Below the pieces are notes generated by a model. It was not told the origin of the DNA. It saw nothing but the letters and a program-made list of their open reading frames with translations, and searched no databases. 40,069 bases of DNA from Castellaniella defragrans_A (GTDB taxonomy: Bacteria > Pseudomonadota > Gammaproteobacteria > Burkholderiales > Burkholderiaceae_B): NCBI RefSeq assembly GCF_040394755.1, contig NZ_JBEBRQ010000027.1, one strand, 5' to 3'. Position 1 is the first letter of the stretch; every line of letters starts with the position of its first letter. The position numbers and the translations under genes were made by a program. Of the stretch, positions 16,787 through 25,205 are shown one piece after another.

Positions 16787-16861
16787 GTCGGATCAAGGGG
16801 AGTGTCCGCGCCCCGGGTTCCTGTGTTCAGATAGCCGGATCGATCGCGGGGAGGTGACATT

Positions 16862-17614
16862 ATGCTGGATACGGTGCGCTGGCGCGAACGCCTCGCCGGC
16901 ATGGGACCGCGTGCGCTGCTGGCGCGGGTGCCGACCGATTGTCCGTTGTGCGGTGCCCGTGCCTGCGGCGGCTGGACCTGCGCGGCGTGCCGGCCAGCGC
17001 CGATCCGGGCTGGCGATGCGCGGCGCTGTCCGGTGTGCGCGCGGCGGCTGGCGGCCGCTGTCTGCCTGGACTGCGCGCGCCGGCCGCCGGCCTTTGATCG
17101 GGTCGTGGCGGCTTTCGACTACGAGGCCTCGGGCCGCGACCTGATCCTGCTGTACAAGGCGCGGCGGCGCTTTGATTTGTCTGGATTCCTGGCCGGTCTG
17201 CTGGCCGAGGCCGTGGCCGCCGCGGCGGTTCCCTTGCCGGCGTCTACAATCCTGGTGCCGGTGCCCGCGCGGCGCGAGGCGATCCTGCGCAGGGGATTCA
17301 ATCCCGCTGCCGAGGCGGCGCGGGCCTTGTCCGCGCGCCTGGGCCTGCGCTGTGATCCGGGGCTGCTGGGACGGGCGGGCGAGGGCGCTAAACAAGCATT
17401 GCTGGGTCGTGCGGCGCGCCGCGCCGCCGTCCGGGGGGCGTATCGTTGCTGGTCGGTGCCCCAAGGCTGCCACGTGGCGGTGGTCGACGATGTCCTGACC
17501 ACGGGCAGCACGCTCGATGGCATCGCGCGTGAGTTCAAGGCCGCGGGTGCGGCGAGCGTCACCGGCCTGGTGCTCGCGTGCGCCGTGCCGGATGCGGCGC
17601 GCTCGCCGGCCTGA
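16862..17614 (+). CDS. comF: ComF family phosphoribosyltransferase-like competence protein
   Basis: A 250-aa cytoplasmic protein of the ComF/GntX family, required for DNA uptake during transformation in several bacteria. The N-terminus carries paired zinc-finger-like cysteines (C27, C30, C40, C43 and C56, C59, C68, C71). The C-terminal phosphoribosyltransferase fold has the PRPP-loop pattern VAVVDDVLTTGSTLDG (about 205-220) and GFNPAAEAARAL. GGGAGGTGA lies just upstream of the ATG. It probably shares a transcript with trmL, 56 bp downstream. Together with dprA it hints at natural competence. Confidence 0.88.
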   Translation: MLDTVRWRERLAGMGPRALLARVPTDCPLCGARACGGWTCAACRPAPIRAGDARRCPVCARRLAAAVCLDCARRPPAFDRVVAAFDYEASGRDLILLYKARRRFDLSGFLAGLLAEAVAAAAVPLPASTILVPVPARREAILRRGFNPAAEAARALSARLGLRCDPGLLGRAGEGAKQALLGRAARRAAVRGAYRCWSVPQGCHVAVVDDVLTTGSTLDGIAREFKAAGAASVTGLVLACAVPDAARSPA

Positions 17615-17670
17615 TGCGAATCGGATGCCCGCCATGGGGTGTCGCGACTGTTTTTCTGGGGGTGTGGTTC

Positions 17671-18141
17671 ATGTTTCATATCGTGCTGGTCGAGCCGGAG
17701 ATCCCGCCCAATACGGGCAATGTGATCCGTCTTGCGGCCAATACCGGGGCGTTCCTCCATCTGGTGCGGCCCCTGGGCTTCGCGCTGGATGATGCGCGGA
17801 TGCGCCGCGCTGGCCTGGATTACCACGAGTGGGCGCGGATGCGGGTGCATGATGACCTGGCTTCGGCGTTTGCGGCCATCGGAGGCGACCCGGCGCGCCG
17901 GTTCGCCTTGACGACAAGCGGCGCTGCGCTGATCGGCGACCGGTCGTTACAGGCTGGCGATGTCTTTGTCTTCGGCCGTGAAACCGCCGGGCTGTCGGCG
18001 GCGCAGATGGCCTTTTTCCCCGAGGGGCAGCGCATTCGCCTGCCGATGATGCCCCGGCAGCGCAGCCTGAATCTGTCGAATGCGGTGGCCGTGACGGTGT
18101 TCGAGGCGTGGCGCCAGGCGGGCTATGCCGGCGGCGTTTGA
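17671..18141 (+). CDS. trmL: tRNA (cytidine(34)-2'-O)-methyltransferase
   Basis: A 156-aa SPOUT-family enzyme that 2'-O-methylates the wobble base of tRNA-Leu. SPOUT motifs are PPNTGN (12-17), FGRETAGL (101-108) and SLNLSNAVAV (132-141), which build the trefoil-knot SAM site. The length equals that of E. coli TrmL (157 aa). The start at 17671 (MFHIVLVEPEIPPNTGN) is canonical; the frame is open upstream into comF, but that part is not family sequence. In E. coli trmL also lies near gpsA and secB, so the neighbourhood is conserved. Confidence 0.94.
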   Translation: MFHIVLVEPEIPPNTGNVIRLAANTGAFLHLVRPLGFALDDARMRRAGLDYHEWARMRVHDDLASAFAAIGGDPARRFALTTSGAALIGDRSLQAGDVFVFGRETAGLSAAQMAFFPEGQRIRLPMMPRQRSLNLSNAVAVTVFEAWRQAGYAGGV

Positions 18142-18156
18142 TGCGGCTGGCGGGGT

Positions 18157-19185
18157 CTATTCGGACCGGGGTTCGCGCGCGAGCAGGGCTGCCACGGCCT
18201 CGCGCGGCGCCAGGCCGTCGAACAGCACACGGCATACGGCCTCGGTGATCGGCAGGTCGACCGCATGGCGGCGGCCCAGGGCCAGCACGGCGCGCGCGCA
18301 GCGCACGCCCTCGGCCGTCATGCCGCCCGCCAGGATGTCGTCGAGGCGCCGGCCTTCGCCGATGGCGACGCCCACCTGCCGGTTGCGCGAGAGTTCCCCG
18401 GTGGCCGTCAGCACCAGATCACCCAGCCCCGCCAGCCCCGAAAAGGTATCGGCCTGGCCGCCCAGGGCGATGCCCAGGCGCTGGATTTCGGCCAGCCCGC
18501 GCGTGATCAGGGCGGCGCGCGCATTGGTGCCCAGACGCAGGCCGTCCGAGATTCCGCAGGCGATCGCCATGACGTTTTTCAGGGCGCCGCCGACCTCGAC
18601 CCCGACGATGTCGCGCGTGGTGTAGATGCGCGCCTGGGTGCCGTGGTACACCGCCTGGCCGATGGCGCCAGTGTCTGGATCGTCGGTGGCCAGGGTGAGG
18701 GCGACCGGCAGGCCCTGGGCGACCTCGCGCGCGAATGATGGACCCGACAGCACGCCGGTGCGCAGCCAGGGCCGGTGCGGCAGATGCCGGGCGAGGATCT
18801 GGTGGGGCAGTTGCAGCGTGTCGGGTTCGATGCCCTTGCAGGTCCAGAGCAGATGCAGCAGCCTGTCGCGCCGCATGGGCAGGGCCGATGCCAGGCGGGC
18901 GCAGATGTCCACCAGGCCGGCGATGGGTACCCCCAGGACGATCAGGGCGGGGTCGGGGGCCTCGAGGACATGGTCCAGCGCCTTGCCCAGGTCGGCGGTG
19001 GCACGCAGGGTCTCGGGCAGGTCGATGTCCGACAGGTGGCGTGGATTGCGCCGTCCCTGGACGATTGCATCCGCGACCTCGGGCGCGCGCGCCCACAGCA
19101 GGGTGTCGGCCCTGGCGCTCGCGAGCGCCGCCAGGGCGGTGCCCCAGGCGCCGGCGCCCAGTACGCTGACGTGGAGCTGGGGCAT
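18157..19185 (-). CDS. gpsA: Glycerol-3-phosphate dehydrogenase [NAD(P)+]
   Basis: A 342-aa cytoplasmic enzyme that reduces dihydroxyacetone phosphate to sn-glycerol 3-phosphate for phospholipid synthesis. It shows the dinucleotide motif LGAGAWGTALA (9-19), SGPSFAREVA, the catalytic-Lys block GALKNVMAIACGISDG and the substrate-binding NARAALITRGLAE. The start lies 10 nt after the secB stop, so it is the last gene of rhodanese-grxC-secB-gpsA, an order shared with E. coli. It converges with trmL across 15 bp. Confidence 0.96.
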   Translation of the reverse strand: MPQLHVSVLGAGAWGTALAALASARADTLLWARAPEVADAIVQGRRNPRHLSDIDLPETLRATADLGKALDHVLEAPDPALIVLGVPIAGLVDICARLASALPMRRDRLLHLLWTCKGIEPDTLQLPHQILARHLPHRPWLRTGVLSGPSFAREVAQGLPVALTLATDDPDTGAIGQAVYHGTQARIYTTRDIVGVEVGGALKNVMAIACGISDGLRLGTNARAALITRGLAEIQRLGIALGGQADTFSGLAGLGDLVLTATGELSRNRQVGVAIGEGRRLDDILAGGMTAEGVRCARAVLALGRRHAVDLPITEAVCRVLFDGLAPREAVAALLAREPRSE

Positions 19186-19195
19186 GGCGGGTTCC

Positions 19196-19705
19196 TCAGT
19201 TGCGCGCGTTCGGCGGCAGGATCAGGCCGGAGTCCTGACTCTCGGCCGGCTGTTCCCCGGCGGACTGCGCCAGGCGCTGCTCGTACAGGGCCTGGAAATT
19301 CATTTCGGCCAGATGCAGGGGCGGCAGCGAGGTGCGCGTGATCGCGTCGGCGACATTGGCGCGCAGGTACGGGTACAGCATGGTGGGGCAGACGATGCCC
19401 AGCAGCGGTTCGAGTTGCTCGGCGGGGATGTTGGAGGCCTCGAATATCCCGGCCTGGCTCAGTTCGACCAGGTACAGGACCTTGTCGCCGATGCGGGTGG
19501 TGATGGTGGCTGTGACCACCGATTCGAAGACAGTCTCGGCCAGGCGCTGGCCGCCGACCTGGATCGAAACCTCGACGGTCGGGCCTTCGTGTTCGAGGAA
19601 AATACCTGGCGCATTGGGCATTTCCAGCGACAGATCCTTGACGTAGGTGCGTTGCAGGCCGAAGCTCGGGGCCTGGCCGTCCTGGTTTTCGTTGTTTTCA
19701 GACAT
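19196..19705 (-). CDS. secB: Protein-export chaperone SecB
   Basis: A 169-aa homotetrameric cytosolic chaperone that keeps preproteins unfolded and hands them to SecA. The core (about 12-150) has LQRTYVKDLSLEMPNAP and the LLGIVCPTMLYPYLR block (about 110-125) typical of SecB, with an acidic tail. AGGAA lies 6 nt before the ATG. A much longer open frame upstream (to 20092) runs through grxC in another frame and is not coding. It probably serves the autotransporter and LptA/LptC exported from this region, among others. Confidence 0.96.
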   Translation of the reverse strand: MSENNENQDGQAPSFGLQRTYVKDLSLEMPNAPGIFLEHEGPTVEVSIQVGGQRLAETVFESVVTATITTRIGDKVLYLVELSQAGIFEASNIPAEQLEPLLGIVCPTMLYPYLRANVADAITRTSLPPLHLAEMNFQALYEQRLAQSAGEQPAESQDSGLILPPNARN

Positions 19706-19731
19706 GTGATTTCCTGTGTGGGGTTGCGGTG

Positions 19732-19992
19732 TCATGCGGGCTGCAGCAGGGGCAGCAGGCCATCGGCGCGATCCAGCGCGGCCAGATCGTCGTAGCCGCC
19801 GATATGGCGGTCGTCGATGTAGATCTGGGGCACGGTGCGCCGGCCGGTGCGCTCCATCATCACGGCGCGCTGCGCGGGATCGCGCTCGATGTGGATCTTG
19901 TGGATGTCCTCGACGCCGCGCTGCCGCAGCAGCGCCTCGGCGCGGATGCAATAGGGGCATACTGCCGTGCAGTACATGGTGACTTTGGGCAT
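19732..19992 (-). CDS. grxC: Glutaredoxin 3
   Basis: An 86-aa dithiol glutaredoxin that uses glutathione to reduce protein disulfides. The active site is C12-P-Y-C15; the TVPQIYIDDRHIGGYDDL stretch (53-70) holds the cis-proline and the glutathione-binding GG. Length and motifs match GrxC. GAGGAT precedes the ATG. It sits between the rhodanese gene (20 bp upstream) and secB (26 bp downstream), as in E. coli. Confidence 0.95.
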   Translation of the reverse strand: MPKVTMYCTAVCPYCIRAEALLRQRGVEDIHKIHIERDPAQRAVMMERTGRRTVPQIYIDDRHIGGYDDLAALDRADGLLPLLQPA

Positions 19993-20012
19993 GGGGATCC
20001 TCGGGGCGGGCG

Positions 20013-20423
20013 TCAGGATTTCTTGAGCGGCATGCCGGCCTGGACCCAGCCATCCAGGCCGCCATCCAGCGAGGATACCTGATCGAAGCCATGCTTGCGC
20101 AGGCTGGCGAGGGCGCGCTGGGCAGTGTGGCCGCGATCGCACACGAGGATCAGCGGCTTGTCCTTGGGGAGACTGCCGATGTGCGATTCGAGGTCGGCCA
20201 TGGGGATGTTGCGCGACTGGGGGATGCTGCCGGCCTTGAACTGCTCGGCCGTGCGGATGTCGATGAACAGGCCGTGTTCCCGGTTGACCTGCTGGATGGC
20301 GTCGTTGAGCGCGATGCGCCCGCCCGGCCGGCCGCGCGAGAGGCTGGGCCAGAGCAGCAGGCCGCCGGATACGAGGGCGATGAGCAATATCCAGAGGTTG
20401 TTCTGGCTGAGTAGAAAATCCAC
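20013..20423 (-). CDS. Membrane-anchored rhodanese-like protein (YibN type)
   Basis: A 136-aa protein with one N-terminal membrane helix (about 10-27) and a single rhodanese domain with C95 in the active loop VCDRGHTAQRA. I choose the GTG at 20423 because AGGA lies 7 nt upstream; a TTG in frame at 20447 is an alternative. The family transfers sulfane sulfur in vitro, but YibN-type proteins have been tied to membrane protein biogenesis and their substrate is unclear. It is the first gene of the grxC-secB-gpsA operon, divergent from gpmA. Confidence 0.85.
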   Translation of the reverse strand: MDFLLSQNNLWILLIALVSGGLLLWPSLSRGRPGGRIALNDAIQQVNREHGLFIDIRTAEQFKAGSIPQSRNIPMADLESHIGSLPKDKPLILVCDRGHTAQRALASLRKHGFDQVSSLDGGLDGWVQAGMPLKKS

Positions 20424-20469
20424 AGTTGATCCTGTAACAGGGGTCAAAACAAATTGTATGCCGGGGGAT

Positions 20470-20477
20470 TATAAAAT
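20470..20477 (+). promoter_or_regulatory. Candidate -10 element of gpmA-envC
   Basis: TATAAAAT lies 45 nt upstream of the gpmA ATG in the 99-bp divergent gap. No good -35 sits 16-18 nt upstream, so this is a partial promoter call. Confidence 0.3.
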
Positions 20478-20522
20478 GGACGGCAGTTTTCAACTTTCTG
20501 GCTCGTTCGGGGCCCTTCGGAC

Positions 20523-21275
20523 ATGCACAAACTTGTACTTATGCGTCATGGCGAGAGCCAGTGGAATCTCGAAAATCGCTTCACCGGCTGGACCGATGTG
20601 GACCTGACCGACACCGGCCGCGAGCAGGCGCGCCAGGCGGGCGAGCTGCTGCGCGCCAGCGGCTATGAATTCGACTTGGCCTTCGCCTCGGTCCTCAAGC
20701 GCGCGATCCGCACGCTCTGGATCGCCCTGGATGCGATGGACGCCATGTACACGCCCATCGGCCTGAGCTGGCGCTTGAATGAACGCCATTACGGCGCCCT
20801 GCAAGGGCTGAACAAGGCCGAGACCGCAGCGCGCTATGGCGAGGATCAAGTGCTGCTGTGGCGGCGGGCCTACGCCATCGCTCCCGATCCCCTGGCGCTC
20901 GACGATCCGCGTCATCCCCGTTTCGACGCACGCTACCAGCGGATTCCCGTCGAGCAGTTGCCCGCTACCGAGTGCCTGCGCGATACCGTGGCGCGCGTGG
21001 TGCCGTTCTGGGACGAGTCCATCGCGCCGGCGATCCGCTCGGGCCGCCGGGTCCTGGTTTCCGCGCATGGCAACAGCCTGCGGGCGCTGATCAAGCACCT
21101 GGAGGGAATCTCGGACGAGGAGATCGTGGGGCTGAATATCCCCACCGGCCAACCCCTGGTCTATGAGCTGGATGACGAGTTGCGCCCCGTGAGCCGCAAT
21201 TATCTGGGCGATGCTGCCCAGATCGAGGCGGCGATGCAGGCTGTCGCCAACCAGGGCAAGGCCACCAAGGACTGA
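20523..21275 (+). CDS. gpmA: 2,3-bisphosphoglycerate-dependent phosphoglycerate mutase
   Basis: A 250-aa glycolytic enzyme that interconverts 3- and 2-phosphoglycerate. The histidine-phosphatase motif LMRHGESQWN has the phospho-accepting H9; ERHYGALQGLNKAET and the second catalytic histidine in SAHGNSLRALIKHL are present. The length equals GpmA (about 250 aa). It is followed after 1 nt by envC. In E. coli the gene upstream of envC encodes the unrelated cofactor-independent mutase (gpmM), so here a non-homologous enzyme for the same step holds the equivalent position. Confidence 0.97.
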   Translation: MHKLVLMRHGESQWNLENRFTGWTDVDLTDTGREQARQAGELLRASGYEFDLAFASVLKRAIRTLWIALDAMDAMYTPIGLSWRLNERHYGALQGLNKAETAARYGEDQVLLWRRAYAIAPDPLALDDPRHPRFDARYQRIPVEQLPATECLRDTVARVVPFWDESIAPAIRSGRRVLVSAHGNSLRALIKHLEGISDEEIVGLNIPTGQPLVYELDDELRPVSRNYLGDAAQIEAAMQAVANQGKATKD

Positions 21276-21276
21276 T

Positions 21277-22689
21277 ATGCGCTTCGCGTGCCTGGGGGCC
21301 GTCTTGTGCCTGGCCGCGGCCACCGCGCAGGCCCAGACCTCGCTGACGGATCGCCAGGCGGCGGCGCGCAAGGATCGCGCCGCCTTGCGCGAGCAGATCG
21401 ACGTCCTGCGCCAGCGGATCGAAACCACCGCATCTTCCCAGCGCGACGCAGATCAGGCTCTGAAGGACTCCGAGCAGGCGATTTCCGATATCAGCCGCCG
21501 GCTCGATGAGCTCGATCGGCGGCGCGCCGCGCTGGTCGTGAACCTGCGCGAACTCGAAACCGCCATCGGCAACCAGAATGCCGAGCTGGAACACCAGCGC
21601 GATGCGCTGGCGCGGCAGCTCCAGGCGCAGTATTCCAGCGGGCTGTCGCCCTGGACGGCCCTGCTTTCGGGCGAGGATCCGCAGCGGATCGGCCGTGATC
21701 TGGCTTATCTGGCGTATGTCTCCAAGGCGCGGACGCAGGCGTTGGACGCGTTGCGTCACAGTCTCGACACGCTTGCCGGTCTGCAGACGCAGACCGATGC
21801 CCGCCGCGCCGAGCTCGAGGCCCTGTTTGCCGAAACTGCGCAGCAGAAAAAGGCATTGGAGGGCCAGCAGGACGAACGGCGCCGGACACTGCAGCGGATC
21901 CAGGCTGAATTGCAGGCGCAGCGCGGCCAGGCCCGCGAGCTCGAAAAGCGCGATGCGCGCCTGGGTGATCTGATCAAGGGGCTGGATGCCGAGATCGCCA
22001 AGGCCGAGGCGCGGCGCCAGGCCGCGCTGCGCGCCGAGGCTGAACGCAAGGCCCGCGAGGCCCGCGAGGCGCGGGAAGCCGCCGAACGGGCGCGGCAGGT
22101 CCGCGAGCAAGCCGAGCGGCATATGCGCGAGGCCAAAGAACGCGAGGATCGCGCGGCCCAGGCCCAGGCCGAGGCCGAGCACGAACGGGCGCTGGCCGCG
22201 GAACGCGCCGAGGCGCAGCGAGCCCGGGCTGAACAAGCTCGCCAGCAACAAGAGGCGGCGGATGCGCGGGGCGAATCCGCCGCGGTGCCGGCCGAGGGAT
22301 TCCCGGGCTTGAGCAAAGGCCTGCCCTATCCGGTCAAGGGCGAGGTCCAGGGGCGTTTCGGCGCCGAGCGGCCCGATGGCGGCGTATGGCGCGGCATCGT
22401 GCTGCGCGCCGCGCAGGGCACCGATGTGCGCGCCGTCGCGGCGGGCCGGGTGGTCTACGCCCATTGGCTCAGCGGTTTCGGCAATATCCTGATCATCGAT
22501 CACGGCCGCAAATATCTCAGCGTCTATGCCTACAACCAGAGCCTGTTGCGCCAGGTCGGGGATGTCGTGGGACGCGGTGATGTGGTGGCCCGGGTCGGCG
22601 CCACTGGCGGCCAGGTCGAGCCGGGACTGTATTTCGAACTGCGCCATGATGGCGCGCCGATCAATCCGCAATTGTGGCTGGCCCCTTGA
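21277..22689 (+). CDS. envC: EnvC-like murein hydrolase activator
   Basis: A 470-aa periplasmic protein that activates cell-wall amidases at the division septum. It has a signal peptide (1-19, ending AQA), a long Glu/Arg/Gln/Ala-rich coiled coil (about 24-335) and a C-terminal LytM/M23 domain. The metal ligands of active M23 peptidases are missing: the HxxxD block reads RGIVLRA, and the HxH block reads YFELR. That is the expected degenerate state of EnvC, so it should activate amidases rather than cut peptidoglycan. The ATG at 21277 overlaps the region of the gpmA stop with a 1-nt gap. The frame extends upstream within gpmA but without a signal peptide there. A terminator-like hairpin follows. 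Confidence 0.92.
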   Translation: MRFACLGAVLCLAAATAQAQTSLTDRQAAARKDRAALREQIDVLRQRIETTASSQRDADQALKDSEQAISDISRRLDELDRRRAALVVNLRELETAIGNQNAELEHQRDALARQLQAQYSSGLSPWTALLSGEDPQRIGRDLAYLAYVSKARTQALDALRHSLDTLAGLQTQTDARRAELEALFAETAQQKKALEGQQDERRRTLQRIQAELQAQRGQARELEKRDARLGDLIKGLDAEIAKAEARRQAALRAEAERKAREAREAREAAERARQVREQAERHMREAKEREDRAAQAQAEAEHERALAAERAEAQRARAEQARQQQEAADARGESAAVPAEGFPGLSKGLPYPVKGEVQGRFGAERPDGGVWRGIVLRAAQGTDVRAVAAGRVVYAHWLSGFGNILIIDHGRKYLSVYAYNQSLLRQVGDVVGRGDVVARVGATGGQVEPGLYFELRHDGAPINPQLWLAP

Positions 22690-22793
22690 TCATGCGCCGA
22701 CGCGCTGGCCGCAAGGCCTGGGTTCTTCACTGGATGGTGGTGGATTTCCTGTTACATCGTTCATTTCACCGTCACGGTAATTTCGTTACTATC

Positions 22794-22836
22794 TAGTGTC
22801 CCGTTCGATGAGTTCATTGAACAGGACACTATTTTT
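22794..22836 (+). terminator. Factor-independent terminator after gpmA-envC
   Basis: TAGTGTCCCGTTC and GAACAGGACACTA make a 13-bp stem with one mismatch and a 12-nt loop, followed at once by TTTTT (22832-22836). It lies 104 nt past the envC stop and 48 nt before ctpA. The long near-palindrome could also be a scar of mobile-element ends. Confidence 0.75.
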
Positions 22837-22858
22837 GCCGGAGCGTATGATCTCCGGC
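22837..22858 (+). promoter_or_regulatory. Second hairpin in the ctpA leader
   Basis: GCCGGAG and CTCCGGC form a perfect 7-bp stem with an 8-nt loop, directly after the terminator and 26 nt before the ctpA ATG. It is close enough to the ribosome binding site to affect ctpA expression, or it may add to termination. Confidence 0.5.
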
Positions 22859-22884
22859 GATTCTGAATCACATCGGGAACGTGC

Positions 22885-24408
22885 ATGAGCACTCGCAAAG
22901 TCAAGTCGTTGAGCTGGATCCTCATTGGGTTCCTGGGGGGTATTCTCGTGAGCCTGGGAATCAGCGCCGCCGCCCAGCGCGGCGAGCCCCTGCCGCTCAA
23001 GAGCCTGCAGCAGTTCGCCAATGTATTCGGAGCCATCAAGTCCAGCTACGTCGAGCCGGTTTCCGACCAGCAGCTCATCGATGACGCGATCCGTGGTTTA
23101 TTTGCCGATCTGGATCCGCATTCGGCCTACCTCGACGAGGATGCCTACAAGCAGATGCAGGACATCACGCGTGGCGGTTTCGGCGGTCTCGGGATCGAGA
23201 TCGGCGCCGAGGACGGTATGCCCAAGGTCATCGCGCCCATCGAGGACACACCCGCCGCGCGCGCCGGAATCCTCACCGGCGACTTGATCACGCGGATCGA
23301 TGACGAGCCCACCAAGGGCATGAGCCTCAACGACGCGGTCAAGAAAATGCGTGGCGAGCCGGGAACGCCGATCGAGCTGACCATTGAACGCGCCGGCAGC
23401 CCCAAGCCCCTCAAGTTCCACATCGTGCGCGAGATGATCAAGACGCGCAGCGTGCGCGGCAAGATGCTGCCTGGCGACATCGCCTACGTGCGCATCAGCC
23501 AGTTCCAGGATCGCACCACCGGCGATCTCGTGCGTATGCTCGACAGCCTGTCGTCCGGGCGCGCGCCCAAGGGCATGATCCTCGATCTGCGCAATAATCC
23601 GGGCGGCCTGCTCGACGGCGCCATCGGGGTTTCGTCGGTGTTCCTCGATCCCGGCAGCCTCGTGGTTTCTACCAAGGGCCGCATCCAATCCTCGAACGAG
23701 GAGTTCTACGCGCGCCATCTGACCAGCAAGCACGGATTCGTTCTCGAGGACAACGCTGGCCAGCCGCCGGCCTGGGCTCGCACGGTGCCGCTGGTGGTGC
23801 TGGTCAACGTCGGTTCGGCCTCCGCCTCCGAGATCGTCGCTGGCGCCCTGCAGGACCACAAGCGGGCCCGGATTCTCGGCAACCGGACGTTCGGCAAAGG
23901 GTCCGTGCAGTCGGTGCTGCAACTGAGCGAGGATACCGGCATCAAGCTCACCACGGCGCGCTACTACACTCCCAGCGGGCGCTCGATCCAGCTGACAGGG
24001 GTCGTGCCGGATTATCCGGTCGACGACAGCGCGGCGGGCAATCTGTTCCAGTTGCAGCGTGAGGTCGATCTCCAGCATCACCTCGAGAATCAGGCCGACG
24101 CCAGGCAGGGCGACGAGCCAGCCGAGGATGATTTCGTCCAGGGCGAGATCAAGATGTTCGAGTTCGGCGGTAAGGACGACTGGCAGTTGAGCCAGGCGAT
24201 CAATGCTCTGCAGGGCCGCCCCATCCTGAAATCCGATCCGGTGCTGGTTCGCGAGGCCAAGGCCCAGGCGGCGGTGCAGGCCGCCGTCCAGGCCGAGCCC
24301 GCGAACGATGCGGTCGCCCAGCCGGCTGAAAAAAAAACGCTGAATGATTCCGATGGCAACGTGGAGCGCTACCGGGTCACGCCGCAGGGGCTGATCCGGG
24401 TGCAGTGA
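22885..24408 (+). CDS. ctpA: C-terminal processing peptidase (S41 family)
   Basis: A 507-aa periplasmic serine protease anchored by an N-terminal helix (about 10-29). A PDZ domain (about 95-175, GGFGGLGIEIG) precedes the S41 core with LDLRNNPGGLL (233-243). The Ser-Lys dyad is S313 in GSASASEI and K338 in TFGKGSVQ, spaced by 25 residues as in E. coli Prc. The C-terminal 100 residues are Ala/Gln/Glu-rich and less conserved. Such proteases trim or degrade envelope proteins, in several species peptidoglycan hydrolases, so its place beside envC makes sense. The stop overlaps the next start (TGATG). Confidence 0.95.
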   Translation: MSTRKVKSLSWILIGFLGGILVSLGISAAAQRGEPLPLKSLQQFANVFGAIKSSYVEPVSDQQLIDDAIRGLFADLDPHSAYLDEDAYKQMQDITRGGFGGLGIEIGAEDGMPKVIAPIEDTPAARAGILTGDLITRIDDEPTKGMSLNDAVKKMRGEPGTPIELTIERAGSPKPLKFHIVREMIKTRSVRGKMLPGDIAYVRISQFQDRTTGDLVRMLDSLSSGRAPKGMILDLRNNPGGLLDGAIGVSSVFLDPGSLVVSTKGRIQSSNEEFYARHLTSKHGFVLEDNAGQPPAWARTVPLVVLVNVGSASASEIVAGALQDHKRARILGNRTFGKGSVQSVLQLSEDTGIKLTTARYYTPSGRSIQLTGVVPDYPVDDSAAGNLFQLQREVDLQHHLENQADARQGDEPAEDDFVQGEIKMFEFGGKDDWQLSQAINALQGRPILKSDPVLVREAKAQAAVQAAVQAEPANDAVAQPAEKKTLNDSDGNVERYRVTPQGLIRVQ

Positions 24409-25205
24409 TGGGTGATCCGCAGCCCATGGGTGATGCGCAGTTGATGCGCTATGCCCGCCACATTCTGCTCGATGAGCTGGGGATCGAGGGCCAGGCGCTT
24501 TTGCTGGCCGCCCGCGTCCTGATCGTGGGCGCCGGCGGTCTGGGTTCGCCGGCGGCGGCCTATCTGGCCGCGGCGGGCGTCGGGCATTTGCGGCTGGCCG
24601 ATGACGATCTGGTCGAGCTCAGCAACCTGCAGCGCCAGATCCTGCACACCACCGCGCGCATCGGCCAGGCCAAGGCCGACTCCGGCCGCGCGGCGCTGCT
24701 GGCGATCAATCCCGAGATCGAGGTCGAGGCGCTGGTCGAGCGCCTGGATGCCGCGCGCCTGCTCGAACTCGTCGGCCAGTCCGATCTCGTGCTGGATTGT
24801 TGCGATAATTTCGCCACACGCCATGCCATCAATCGGGCCTGCGTCGCTTGCCGGGTCCCGCTGGTGTCGGGCGCGGCCATCCGCTATTCAGGTCAGGTCA
24901 GCGTCTATGATTTGCGGCGCGACGATGCGCCCTGCTATCACTGCCTGTTTCCCGAGGCCGACGATGCGCAGGAGCTGCGCTGCGCCACCACGGGCGTACT
25001 GGGCCCTCTGGTGGGGATGGTGGGCAGCGTCCAGGCGGCCGAGGCGATCAAGTTGCTCGCCCGGATGGGCGAGCCCCTGGTCGGGCGCCTGCTGTCGGTC
25101 GATGCCTTGACTATGCAGTGGCACACGATCCGCTTCAGGCGCGACCCCGGTTGCCCGGTATGCGGCCATCGCGCGCCCATGTCAGCAGTGGACTCAGGGC
25201 GTTGA
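24408..25205 (+). CDS. MoeB/ThiF-type E1-like sulfur-carrier adenylyltransferase
   Basis: A 265-aa enzyme that adenylates the C-terminal Gly-Gly of a small sulfur carrier (MoaD or ThiS) for molybdopterin or thiazole synthesis. It has the nucleotide-binding GAGGLGSPAAAY (41-52), the SNLQRQILH block (72-80), zinc ligands C176-YH-C179 and C249-PV-C252, and C192 in RCATTGVLGP. There is no C-terminal rhodanese. MoeB and ThiF cannot be told apart here, as no moa or thi genes are nearby. Its start overlaps the ctpA stop by one base. Its last 71 bp overlap, tail to tail, the HAD gene on the other strand. Confidence 0.85.
   Translation: MGDPQPMGDAQLMRYARHILLDELGIEGQALLLAARVLIVGAGGLGSPAAAYLAAAGVGHLRLADDDLVELSNLQRQILHTTARIGQAKADSGRAALLAINPEIEVEALVERLDAARLLELVGQSDLVLDCCDNFATRHAINRACVACRVPLVSGAAIRYSGQVSVYDLRRDDAPCYHCLFPEADDAQELRCATTGVLGPLVGMVGSVQAAEAIKLLARMGEPLVGRLLSVDALTMQWHTIRFRRDPGCPVCGHRAPMSAVDSGR

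Noticed and set aside
22794..22836. Insertion-sequence terminal inverted repeats in the envC-ctpA gap
   Set aside because: The loop is 12 nt, there is no transposase or target duplication, and stem plus T5 is explained well enough as a terminator.
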